Origin: Zetaproteobacteria bacterium
Lineage (GTDB): Bacteria; Pseudomonadota; Zetaproteobacteria; Mariprofundales; Mariprofundaceae
DNA: 39,179 nt
Reading direction: 5' to 3'
Assembly (NCBI GenBank): GCA_002753275.1
Contig: PEAA01000018.1
Coordinates: forward strand, 1 to 39,179
A program made the position numbers and the translations under genes. The notes under the pieces were generated by a model, which saw nothing but the letters and a program-made list of their open reading frames with translations, did no database searches and was not told the DNA's origin. Shown piece after piece: positions 9,369 to 16,920 of this stretch (within the stretch, counting starts at the first letter, position 1; every line of letters begins with the position of its first letter).

Positions 9369-10157
9369 ATGGTGCAACGAATCGCGTTGGTTCTCGAATT
9401 TCAAGGGAGTCATTATCACGGTTGGCAACGGCAAGAGAACGCAGCGTCGATTCAAGGGGTCGTTGAGCAAGCGCTCATGGAGATGGAGCAAGTGTTGCGT
9501 CCCATTGTGGCGGCGGGGCGAACGGATGCAGGGGTTCATGGGCAAGCGATGGTGGCGCACGCGGATGTGGATTTTCAGCGTTGGCAACGCTCTCCGCGCG
9601 CCTATTTGCATGGGTTAAATGCGCATCTTCCCGATGATGTTAAAGTGGTGGGCGTGAAAGCGGTCGATGCTGACTTCCATGCCCGTTTTCAATGTGTTGA
9701 ACGAAGTTATCGCTATCAGATTTGGAACCGTAGCACGGCTTCAGCACTGCATCGTTGGCAGCACTGGTGGATGCCGCGTCCATTGAATGTTGAGGCGATG
9801 CAGCAGGCGGCGCAGCTTTTGCTGGGCGAGCATGATTTTTCATCGTTTCGGGCGGCCCATTGCCAAGCTGCATCACCAATCAAAATATTGAAACAGTTGG
9901 ATGTGCGTATCGGCGACGATTGGCAAATTATGCTGGATGTGCGCGCCAATGCATTTTTATACCACATGGTAAGAAACTTGGTCGGGGCACTGGTGCAGGT
10001 TGGGTTGGCGCGTTGGTCTGTTGAGGAGATTGCTCAGGTGTTAGCGGCTAAAAGCCGCAACCATACAGCCCCCACAGCGCCTGCTCACGGTCTCTATTTT
10101 ACCAATGCACGCTATTCTGACTGGTGTGCCAGGGATGTGGTTGGTGTGGCGGTGTGA
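9369..10157 (+). CDS. truA: tRNA pseudouridine synthase A
   Basis: TruA makes pseudouridine at positions 38-40 of the tRNA anticodon arm. The 262-residue product contains the catalytic Asp53 in GRTDAGVHG, the ALVLEFQGSHYHGWQ-type opening, LPDDVKVV, DFHARFQCVERSYRYQI and the FLYHMVRNLVGALVQVG segment. A GAGGGAG ribosome-binding site lies about nine bases upstream of the ATG. It ends shortly before the phoB Pho box, and no terminator is obvious between them. Confidence 0.97.
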   Translation: MVQRIALVLEFQGSHYHGWQRQENAASIQGVVEQALMEMEQVLRPIVAAGRTDAGVHGQAMVAHADVDFQRWQRSPRAYLHGLNAHLPDDVKVVGVKAVDADFHARFQCVERSYRYQIWNRSTASALHRWQHWWMPRPLNVEAMQQAAQLLLGEHDFSSFRAAHCQAASPIKILKQLDVRIGDDWQIMLDVRANAFLYHMVRNLVGALVQVGLARWSVEEIAQVLAAKSRNHTAPTAPAHGLYFTNARYSDWCARDVVGVAV

Positions 10158-10185
10158 TGCTTTCATGTTGCTCTGAATTGTGGCA

Positions 10186-10218
10186 ATGTCATAAACCTGT
10201 CATGGATCTGTCATATTG
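10186..10218 (+). promoter_or_regulatory. Pho box: three 11-bp PhoB repeats upstream of phoB
   Basis: Three heptamers, ATGTCAT (10186-10192), CTGTCAT (10197-10203) and CTGTCAT (10208-10214), are spaced exactly 11 bases apart, each followed by four A/T-biased bases. This is the architecture of the enterobacterial Pho box, in which direct CTGTCAT repeats bind PhoB dimers and replace the -35. A weak -10 (TGTAAA, 10229-10234) lies about 15 bases downstream of the last heptamer. The site lies 30 bases before the PhoB start, so autoregulation of phoBR under phosphate starvation is likely. Confidence 0.88.
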
Positions 10219-10248
10219 TTTGTTGCATTGTAAAGGTTAGGAGTGGCT

Positions 10249-10998
10249 ATGGAAGATCCTTTGATTGCGTCTGATGTTGTAAATGAGCCCCCTGTTGATG
10301 GCGTGTCGATTGATGTCTTATTGGTTGAAGATGATGCGATGATTGCGCGATTGATCATGAAATTGCTTGGGCATGAAGGGTTGAGTGCAACCTTGGCTTC
10401 TCATGGCGATGAGGCTGTGAAAATTTTAAAAGATCACCGTTTCCGATTGTTGATCCTGGATCGCATGCTTCCTGGTGCCCGTGGAATGGATATTTTGCGT
10501 TGGGTGCGTTCCGAAGGGCGCCATGCGCACATGGCTGTTTTGATGGTCACGGCATTGGGGGATACAGAAGAGCGGGTTCATGGGCTTCGTGAAGGTGCCG
10601 ATGATTATCTTGCCAAACCCTTTGATCCTGAAGAGCTGGTTGCGCGTATCCATGCACTATTACGCCGCAAAGCACTTGCTGAGGATGCAACCAGTATGGC
10701 GCTGCGTGATATTCAAATGAATGAGAATGCCTTGGAGCTGGTCGCCAAAGGGAAACGAATCACCTTGCGACCGCTGGAATTTCGATTGTTTCAAACCCTC
10801 TTTGAGAAACCCGGTAAAGTGCGAAGTCGAGAATATCTCCTCGATCATGTCTGGGGGGTGAATGCCTATGTTGAGGTGAGAACCGTTGATGTGACGGTGA
10901 AACGGTTACGCTTGGCGTTAAAAGAGTTTGGGATGGAGCGACGGATTCAGACCATTCGAGGTGCGGGTTATCGTTATATTGAGGTGGAAGCCTCATAA
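10249..10998 (+). CDS. phoB: Phosphate regulon response regulator PhoB
   Basis: This OmpR/PhoB-type regulator is 249 residues from ATG 10249, which follows AGGAG at 10239-10243. A GTG at 10243 overlaps that site and is unlikely. An N-terminal tail of about 17 residues precedes the receiver domain: acidic pocket VEDD, phospho-acceptor D71 in LILDRMLPG, and K in LAKPFDPEEL. The C-terminal winged helix carries the PhoB-like stretches TLRPLEFRLFQTL, LLDHVWG, YVEVRTVDVTVKRLR and IQTIRGAGYRYIE. The Pho box upstream and a PhoR-like kinase directly downstream (1-base overlap) identify it as PhoB rather than another OmpR-family member. Confidence 0.92.
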   Translation: MEDPLIASDVVNEPPVDGVSIDVLLVEDDAMIARLIMKLLGHEGLSATLASHGDEAVKILKDHRFRLLILDRMLPGARGMDILRWVRSEGRHAHMAVLMVTALGDTEERVHGLREGADDYLAKPFDPEELVARIHALLRRKALAEDATSMALRDIQMNENALELVAKGKRITLRPLEFRLFQTLFEKPGKVRSREYLLDHVWGVNAYVEVRTVDVTVKRLRLALKEFGMERRIQTIRGAGYRYIEVEAS

Positions 10999-12188
10999 TG
11001 GATGATTTTTTGTTTTGGCTACTCTGTTTGGCGATGGGGATTGGTTGGTATAAGCATGTGCGAGAACTGCAGTTGAAGAGTGCTGAGCAAGAAAATCAGA
11101 TTCGGATCTTAAAAAATCAGCAGAACGATTTGAGTAGCGACCTTCTTGAAAACAGTGATCTGCTTGATGCACTTTTCTCTTCGATGGAAGAGGCCGTCTT
11201 GCGGGTCGATGATCAAGGGCGTGTGCTTGCCGCCAATAAACTTGCGCAACATCTGTTTAACATTAATCCAAGTCTTCCTTTGCCGCAGCCATTGTTGATC
11301 TTTTTTCGTAATGCCGATTGGCAGCAAGCGTTTGAAACGGCGTTGTCCAACTTGCCTGAGGGCTCCCCCCTGTCAGATATGAAACTTTCAAACACCATTC
11401 TTGCACCGCGCCTGGTTCCTTTAGAGCATGGACAGGCATTGATTCTTTGTGTCGATATCAGCGAGCGTGTTGCAATGGAGGCGAAGAGTAAGAATTTATA
11501 CACCAATTTGGCCCATGACTTAAAAACGCCACTCACCTCGATCAGTGGTTATGCCCGCAGTTTGAAAATTTTTGGGGATGATGCGGAGTTTCGTGCTGAG
11601 GCCGCGACCACGATTGTGCAAGCCGCCGATCGTGTCCAGCAAATGATTGAGTCATTGTTGACCTTGGAATCCTTTGCCAATGATCAGCAGCAATACCAAT
11701 GCGAGGTGCAGCCCACTTTAATGCATGTGTTAGAAGATATGGAGAGTATGCTTGAAGGGGTGCAGGTTCAAGTTGAGTGGCAGTGTGATGCGTCGATCGT
11801 GGTTTCGATGGATTGCCTGGAGCTTGAGCGGGTATTACGCAATGTGATCGAAAATGCCGGCTATCATGCCAAACGGATGCAACATTTGCGCATGCGTTTT
11901 TCGCTTGATCAGGAAGGTCTCTGCGTGATCCACATTGCGGATGATGGGGAAGGTGTACGCGATGATGCGCTTAAGCATCTCACTGAACGCTTTTATCGCG
12001 TTAGTCGTGAGCGTTCGATGCAAGAGGGCCATGGCCTGGGGTTGGCGATCGTCAAAGAGCTTGTCGAGGCACGGGGAGGAAAGGTTATGTTGGCGCATCA
12101 TCGCCCACAAGGGTTAGAGGTGATTCTTCATTTACCTATCATTCAAGTGAATTCTATGGCTTCCGTGGCTGGTGATGGGGATGCTTGA
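10998..12188 (+). CDS. phoR: Phosphate-sensing histidine kinase PhoR
   Basis: The 396-residue protein has one N-terminal membrane helix (about residues 3-18), a short coiled coil and a PAS domain (about 55-150). A HisKA domain follows with H173 in LAHDLKTPLTSISGYARSL. The HATPase_c domain has an N box (VLRNVIENAGYHA), a G1 box (DDGEGV) and a G2 box (GHGLGLAIVKELVEARGG). The ATG overlaps the phoB stop (TAATG). It is expected to phosphorylate PhoB when phosphate is low and dephosphorylate it when phosphate is high, usually with PstSCAB-PhoU, none of which is in the window. The name rests on partner and operator; PAS-HisKA kinases are otherwise hard to tell apart. Confidence 0.86.
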   Translation: MDDFLFWLLCLAMGIGWYKHVRELQLKSAEQENQIRILKNQQNDLSSDLLENSDLLDALFSSMEEAVLRVDDQGRVLAANKLAQHLFNINPSLPLPQPLLIFFRNADWQQAFETALSNLPEGSPLSDMKLSNTILAPRLVPLEHGQALILCVDISERVAMEAKSKNLYTNLAHDLKTPLTSISGYARSLKIFGDDAEFRAEAATTIVQAADRVQQMIESLLTLESFANDQQQYQCEVQPTLMHVLEDMESMLEGVQVQVEWQCDASIVVSMDCLELERVLRNVIENAGYHAKRMQHLRMRFSLDQEGLCVIHIADDGEGVRDDALKHLTERFYRVSRERSMQEGHGLGLAIVKELVEARGGKVMLAHHRPQGLEVILHLPIIQVNSMASVAGDGDA

Positions 12189-12256
12189 TTAAAATCGCTC
12201 TGAGCTTTTGTGCAATTTTGTATTAGTATTTCGCTTTTCGTGAAAAGGAGCGACCC

Positions 12257-13105
12257 ATGGAGCAACTGTTAATATTTATTGAATCGCATCGAGAGATGGC
12301 GATTGCGTTGGGGAAAGATCTCTCAATCGCGGTTATGGTTGTGGTGATGACGCTTCTTGTCGCTCGTGGGATGAAACGGGTGATGCTGCGTGCGACCTCC
12401 GATGTCAAATTGATGGATCCAACCATTATTAGCGTCTTTGCCAATATCTTAACCTACCTTATTTATATCTTAGGTCTGTTGATTGTTTTGGATCTTTTCG
12501 GTGTCAATACGACCAGTGTGATCGCGCTTTTGGGTGCTGCAGGTTTGGCCGTTGGTTTGGCGCTTAAAGATACCTTGAGCAATATTGCTGCCGGAATTGT
12601 GTTGCTGTTTTTACGCCCATTCAAAGTGGGTGATTTTATCGAGTGTGGCTCGGTCATTGGCAATGTGCGCGAGATTGGACTTTTTACCACCATTTTAGAA
12701 ACAGCCGATGGCCTCTATATCTCAGCGCCCAATGGCGCTCTTTGGGGAGAACCGATTAAAAACTTTACCCGTAATGGTAAACGCCGCATCGATCTGACAG
12801 TGGGTATTGATTACGGTGATTCCATTGAAACGGGGTTGTTGGTTTTGAAACGCTTGGCGGAGAGTGATGCGGAAGTTCTCAACGATCCTGCCCCCAAGGT
12901 TTTTGTTTTTGCGATGGCAGATAGTTGTGTCAATTTACAGCTTCGTGCTTGGGTGAAGGTTGAGGCTTATGGTGATACGGTGTGGCGTTTAACCCAAGGT
13001 GCCAAAGAGCAGATCGAAGCAGCCGGGCTGCATATTCCTTTTCCTCAGCAGGTTGTCACCTTCGTTGAGCCGGGCAAAAGTCTTTTGGATATTCCAAAGA
13101 AATAG
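12257..13105 (+). CDS. mscS: Small-conductance mechanosensitive channel MscS
   Basis: MscS opens under membrane tension and releases solutes in osmotic downshock. The 282-residue product is close to E. coli MscS in size. Three N-terminal membrane helices end in the pore-lining TM3, rich in Gly and Ala (LLGAAGLAVGLALKDTLSN). The beta domain follows (FKVGDFIE, NGALWGEPIKNFTRNGKRR), then the alpha-beta C-terminal vestibule (GIDYGDSIE). AAGGAG at 12245-12250 is the ribosome-binding site. It can pair with TTTTC just upstream (12235-12239) in a small hairpin, which might weakly limit initiation. The gene stands between phoR and a sensor kinase, probably as its own unit. Confidence 0.95.
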   Translation: MEQLLIFIESHREMAIALGKDLSIAVMVVVMTLLVARGMKRVMLRATSDVKLMDPTIISVFANILTYLIYILGLLIVLDLFGVNTTSVIALLGAAGLAVGLALKDTLSNIAAGIVLLFLRPFKVGDFIECGSVIGNVREIGLFTTILETADGLYISAPNGALWGEPIKNFTRNGKRRIDLTVGIDYGDSIETGLLVLKRLAESDAEVLNDPAPKVFVFAMADSCVNLQLRAWVKVEAYGDTVWRLTQGAKEQIEAAGLHIPFPQQVVTFVEPGKSLLDIPKK

Positions 13106-13181
13106 TCTTATTCGACGAGATGCTGTGTTCTTGATATCTTACGGTGGATCCATTGTGATCAATCGGTAGGGGGGGAGGGCG

Positions 13182-13211
13182 ATGTTTCCATATGGTGTGT
13201 ATAGACGATGA
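13182..13211 (+). CDS. Possible nine-codon leader ORF coupled to the hybrid kinase
   Basis: ATG 13182 opens a nine-codon frame (MFPYGVYRR) ending in TGA 13209-13211, and that stop overlaps the kinase start as ATGA. A purine-rich run (GGGGGAGGG, 13171-13179) immediately upstream could serve as its ribosome-binding site, although the spacing is tight. The kinase ATG itself lacks a clear site of its own, so translational coupling through this short ORF is plausible. No conservation data are available. Confidence 0.35.
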   Translation: MFPYGVYRR

Positions 13212-15715
13212 AGGATTCCAGTTTTCATCATGAGCACTATCGTGCTTTGATGGCAATTGCCCACATTAGTCATCAAATTTCTGCGCAATCACTTCCCTAC
13301 ATGTTGGGAAAATCACTTGATATTCTTTTGCAACTTGATTGGCTTAAGGTGGAACAGAAGGGTTGTATTTTTGTTCTCGATCAGCAATTTCATCGCTTGT
13401 ATATGGTGGCTGAGCGCAATTTGAGTTCATCATTGTTGGGTATGTGTCAGCAACTTGCGTTGGGTCGCTGCCTTTGTGGTAAGGTGGCCGAATCCAAAAC
13501 GATGTTGTTCAAAGATTCGATTGACGCGGACCATGAAAATATGCCTGCGGGGATTAAGCCGCATGGCCACTTGGTGATGCCTATACTTTTAGAAGATCGC
13601 ATGCTTGGGGTATTAAATCTTTATGTGCAGCATGGCCATGTTCTGGATGAGGAAACCACGATGTTTCTTCAGGCTGTATGCGGTTTGTTAGCCAACCTTA
13701 TCCATTTAAGTAGTGATTTTGAATACCTTAGCCATGTCACGCAATCGATGTCCGAAGGCTTGCTGGAGATAGATAGCAGCTCGGTGATTAAGCGGGTCAA
13801 TGTTGCACTGTGTCATCTTCTGGGCTATCAGCAAGCAGAGCTTCTGGGTCGGCAGCTGCAAGATCTGTTTGAATATGATGCTCATGAAGATGAACTGTTT
13901 GCCGCAAAAATGTTAACGCAGGCAGCAGAAAAGATGCAAGAGAGTTACGATCTTGATGATCGAAACTTTTTTCGCATCATGGATATTGCCCCTTATGCTG
14001 TGTTGAAGGTCGATACGGAAGGTTTGATCTGCTCCTTTAATCAACGGGCAGAAAAGATTTTTGGCTACAGTAGTGGTGAAGTGATCGGTCAAGCGATTCA
14101 TCTGTTGGTGCCCGATTCTATCCGTGTCAACCATGAGGCAATGCGTCACCGTTTTATGATGGAACAACGCTCAATGCAGATGAGTGATCGACAATTGCTG
14201 CATGCGCAGAGAAAGGATGGCTCAGAATTTGTCGTTAAAATTTCATTGCTGATGTTGAAAAATCGTCGTGGAGAACGCCGCATTCTGGTGATTGTCCGCG
14301 ATGAGGAGCTCGATCCTCCTTGGTATGTCATTAAAGCGACGCCCTTTGGTCAATTGTTCTATTCAGATAAGCAGAACGAAGAGTTTTCGTTGCAAAACCT
14401 TATTGCAAAAGATGGTCATAAGGTTTCGGTGATTGTCTCGGGAATGACCAATGAGAATAATTTTGGCGGCTTGAAAGGTGCTTCCTTGGTGATCAACGAT
14501 ATGCGAAAATATGCAATGTTGCTTGAAGAAAAGCAAAAAGCGGAAAAGGTGTTGGAGCTTGAGCAGCATAAACGGCTTGAATCGTTGGGGCTGATGGCGG
14601 GTGGTATTGCCCATGATTTTAATAATTTGCTGACGCCGATTGTTGGTAATATTGAAATGTTGATGAAAGGGCAGCCCGCCGATTCGAAACCCCTGTTGAT
14701 GATGAAACAAATTTTGGATGCGGCGATGCAAGCCTCCCGTCTGTCTCGGCAGATGCTCTCTTACTCAGGTAGTGGGCGTATCAATGCAACCATCATCGAT
14801 TTGAGTGCTGTTATTGAAAAGATGGAGGGGGTATTGATCGCATCCGTTGCTGAGAATGTGCAACTCCATTTTGACCTTGATCATACATTGCCGGAAGTTC
14901 AGGTGGATATTGTTGAGATTGAGCAAATTTTACATAATATGGTGATCAATGCGGCAGATGCATTGCAGGGGGCGCGCGGGAATATTGATATCACCACGCA
15001 GATGATTTCCCTTGAAGAGGTTGATTTACAACAGCCAAATGTTTATTGCAAAGCCGATGTCACGCCAGGAAATTATGTTGCATTTAAGGTGCAAGATGAT
15101 GGCTGTGGAATGTCCGAAGCGGTGCAGGCGCGTATTTTTGATCCATTCTTTACCACCAAGTTTACGGGGCGTGGGCTCGGAATGTCGGCGGTTCTTGGCA
15201 TTGTTTATTCCCACCAAGGCGTCTTGACTGTTGATTCTATTGTAGGGGAAGGGAGTACTTTTACCGTTGCTTTTCGTGCAATGAATCTTGCTTCCAAGGC
15301 GCGTGAAGCTGGCGCCGTGGAAGCCAAAGTTGCAGAGCTGCTTTCATTGCAAGCAACTGTTTTAATTGTTGATGATGATCCTTTGGTGAGTGCGGTGTTG
15401 AGTGCACGGCTTCATGAGCTCAATTGCCATTCGATGCTCGCCGGTCATGGTCAAGAGGGGCTGGATATTTATGCCCAAGCGCGTGATGAAGTTGATTTGG
15501 TTATTTTGGATATGACCATGCCGGTGATGTCGGGCTCGGAGTGTTTCTTTAAGTTGGTTGAGATGAATCCTGATGTGAAGGTGGTCATCTCTTCTGGGTA
15601 TTCGGGTGATGATATTCAAGCGCAGGTGGGGCATCACCCTGCGTTGATCGGCCTGCTTCCCAAGCCATACAGTATGAATGATTTGGCACAGGTGGTGCGT
15701 CAAGCATTGGGATGA
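13208..15715 (+). CDS. GAF-PAS-PAS hybrid sensor histidine kinase with receiver domain
   Basis: The 835-residue cytoplasmic protein has no membrane helix. In order it has a GAF domain (about 10-165, with GRCLCGKVAES and PILLEDRMLGVLNLY), a PAS domain (about 172-232), a second PAS (about 257-365, AEKIFGYSSGEVIGQ) and a short coiled linker. A HisKA domain follows with H469 in GGIAHDFNNLLTPIVGN. The HATPase_c domain carries NMVINAADAL, DDGCGMSE and GRGLGMSAVLGIV. A C-terminal receiver has VDDDP at about 720 and phospho-acceptor D768 in LVILDMTMPVMSG. The input signal is unknown; GAF and PAS suggest a soluble ligand, redox or light. No separate response regulator or output gene is adjacent, so it probably works through a phosphorelay. 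A terminator follows. Confidence 0.9.
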   Translation: MKDSSFHHEHYRALMAIAHISHQISAQSLPYMLGKSLDILLQLDWLKVEQKGCIFVLDQQFHRLYMVAERNLSSSLLGMCQQLALGRCLCGKVAESKTMLFKDSIDADHENMPAGIKPHGHLVMPILLEDRMLGVLNLYVQHGHVLDEETTMFLQAVCGLLANLIHLSSDFEYLSHVTQSMSEGLLEIDSSSVIKRVNVALCHLLGYQQAELLGRQLQDLFEYDAHEDELFAAKMLTQAAEKMQESYDLDDRNFFRIMDIAPYAVLKVDTEGLICSFNQRAEKIFGYSSGEVIGQAIHLLVPDSIRVNHEAMRHRFMMEQRSMQMSDRQLLHAQRKDGSEFVVKISLLMLKNRRGERRILVIVRDEELDPPWYVIKATPFGQLFYSDKQNEEFSLQNLIAKDGHKVSVIVSGMTNENNFGGLKGASLVINDMRKYAMLLEEKQKAEKVLELEQHKRLESLGLMAGGIAHDFNNLLTPIVGNIEMLMKGQPADSKPLLMMKQILDAAMQASRLSRQMLSYSGSGRINATIIDLSAVIEKMEGVLIASVAENVQLHFDLDHTLPEVQVDIVEIEQILHNMVINAADALQGARGNIDITTQMISLEEVDLQQPNVYCKADVTPGNYVAFKVQDDGCGMSEAVQARIFDPFFTTKFTGRGLGMSAVLGIVYSHQGVLTVDSIVGEGSTFTVAFRAMNLASKAREAGAVEAKVAELLSLQATVLIVDDDPLVSAVLSARLHELNCHSMLAGHGQEGLDIYAQARDEVDLVILDMTMPVMSGSECFFKLVEMNPDVKVVISSGYSGDDIQAQVGHHPALIGLLPKPYSMNDLAQVVRQALG

Positions 15716-15768
15716 TTCACCCTTTTGTATCATTTGTCGCTTGCCAGCTCAATGATCGCTAAGACATA

Positions 15769-15800
15769 AAAAAGCCCACCTCCAATGAGGCGGGCTTTTT
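15769..15800. terminator. Bidirectional Rho-independent terminator
   Basis: AAAAAGCCC (15769-15777) pairs with GGGCTTTTT (15792-15800), and CCTC pairs with GAGG around a CAAT loop, with one internal mismatch. T runs occur on both strands, so it serves both the plus-strand kinase and the minus-strand carbonic anhydrase that converge here. Confidence 0.93.
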
Positions 15801-15817
15801 GTTAAGCCTGCGTTGAA

Positions 15818-16759
15818 TTAATCGATTTCAGAGAGTAAATCTGGGTTTTTCACAAGGTTGCGAACGCCATGTGCATGATCTTCCTTGAATTCATTGCTTT
15901 GGCACCATTTGCCTACAGAGTTGATATCAACCTTGGCAACATTGGGGAATACTGACCATGAAACCTGGAAGGGAGAACCTTTTTCGTTGTAGCCAGGGCC
16001 GGTGGTTGAACCGATGTAGTTCACAGGGGTGCCCATATCTTGGGTTGGCATATTGACTGCTTGGTACTTGCCATCCTTTTTGCCAACTTTGGTGATTTTG
16101 TTGAAATCAAGGGCATGCTTATCATTCACAACGACATAAACCTGTGCTTCAACGCGAAGTTGTGGGTTGTTGTCCACATCGGCAGCAAGGCATGAGCCCA
16201 ATGTTGCCCCCGGTGTGATTGCCGCAGTTGAGTGAACATAGTGAACCTCGATGGTATCACCTGGAACCAGCGTGCTATGTGAGCTGTCACAGATTTTGCC
16301 ATGGGTCGCTTTTAACTCTTTTTCGCTTAATCCCGAGGTGTCTGCGAAGTAGCCACTGTTGTAGCCATTGCCATCACCATTGCCTGCATAGGTGGAGAAG
16401 TTTTGCCCCTTGTGTTCTGCACCCTTGTGGAAATGGATATTGCATAGGTTCATGCGTGTATAGTCAGGCGCTTGACCAAAGACGATGGCATCGCTGCCAG
16501 AAGTCGCATCGATATCACGCGGCGATTGTGGGCCGAATCCTTTGTTTTTGGTGTTGTTTGCTAAGTTTTTACGCTGTTCCATGATGACTTTATCAGAAAC
16601 AACCTCATGGCCTGCTGCGTGATCACCGTGCGATGCTGCCATATGGGTTTCTCCATGTTTGTCACCATGGGTTGCGTGCGACTCGCCGTGGTCACTGGCG
16701 ATTGCTGGTGCTGAAAACAATAACCCTGCAGTCATTGCGATTGTGATGCGTTTCATCAT
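15818..16759 (-). CDS. Delta-class carbonic anhydrase, secreted
   Basis: The enzyme hydrates CO2 to bicarbonate. The 313-residue product has a Sec signal peptide cleaved near APAIA-SD, so it should act in the periplasm or outside. A His-rich stretch (about residues 24-51) follows and may gather zinc. The core contains GFGPQSPRDI, then NLCNIHFHKGAEHKG (H109, H111) and IEVHYVHS (H173), an arrangement mirroring the HFH plus ELHLVH zinc ligands of alpha enzymes. Four cysteines (C106, C157, C190 and one near the C-terminus) could form disulfides. Delta-class enzymes are best known from marine diatoms, with bacterial members of the same motif pattern. AGAGGGAAA precedes the ATG on the minus strand. 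Zinc-ligand assignment is by analogy only. Confidence 0.85.
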   Translation of the reverse strand: MMKRITIAMTAGLLFSAPAIASDHGESHATHGDKHGETHMAASHGDHAAGHEVVSDKVIMEQRKNLANNTKNKGFGPQSPRDIDATSGSDAIVFGQAPDYTRMNLCNIHFHKGAEHKGQNFSTYAGNGDGNGYNSGYFADTSGLSEKELKATHGKICDSSHSTLVPGDTIEVHYVHSTAAITPGATLGSCLAADVDNNPQLRVEAQVYVVVNDKHALDFNKITKVGKKDGKYQAVNMPTQDMGTPVNYIGSTTGPGYNEKGSPFQVSWSVFPNVAKVDINSVGKWCQSNEFKEDHAHGVRNLVKNPDLLSEID

Positions 16760-16812
16760 AATGTTTCCCTCTCTTGAAGTGTGACTGAGATCCAGTCCCT
16801 AGATTTAGGCTG

Positions 16813-16840
16813 ATTATTAGATTTTTTTTTTAAATGTAAA
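16813..16840 (-). promoter_or_regulatory. Probable sigma70 promoter of the carbonic anhydrase gene
   Basis: Reading the minus strand, TTTACA (complement of 16835-16840, 5/6 to consensus) is followed after 16 bases by AATAAT (complement of 16813-16818, 5/6 to consensus). The spacer is an A tract, which favours bending. It lies about 55 bases upstream of the carbonic anhydrase start. Confidence 0.5.
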
Positions 16841-16860
16841 CCATTGTATGGTAAGGTTTA
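16837..16860. repeat. Inverted repeat overlapping the carbonic anhydrase -35
   Basis: TAAACC (16837-16842) and GGTTTA (16855-16860) form the outer arms. ACCAT (16840-16844) and ATGGT (16848-16852) form overlapping inner arms around TGT. It abuts the predicted -35 of the minus-strand gene and lies within the 125-160 base divergent region, so it is a plausible operator for one or both genes. No regulator gene is adjacent. Confidence 0.4.
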
Positions 16861-16920
16861 GGAACTTTTATTACGGTTTTATTCATGAAAAAAGAAGTGA
16901 GTACGAGTGAGGATGATTCG

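Noticed and set aside
12234-12250. Hairpin hiding the mscS ribosome-binding site as a riboswitch or thermosensor
   Set aside because: Only about five A-T-rich pairs with a four-base loop; too weak to claim regulation.
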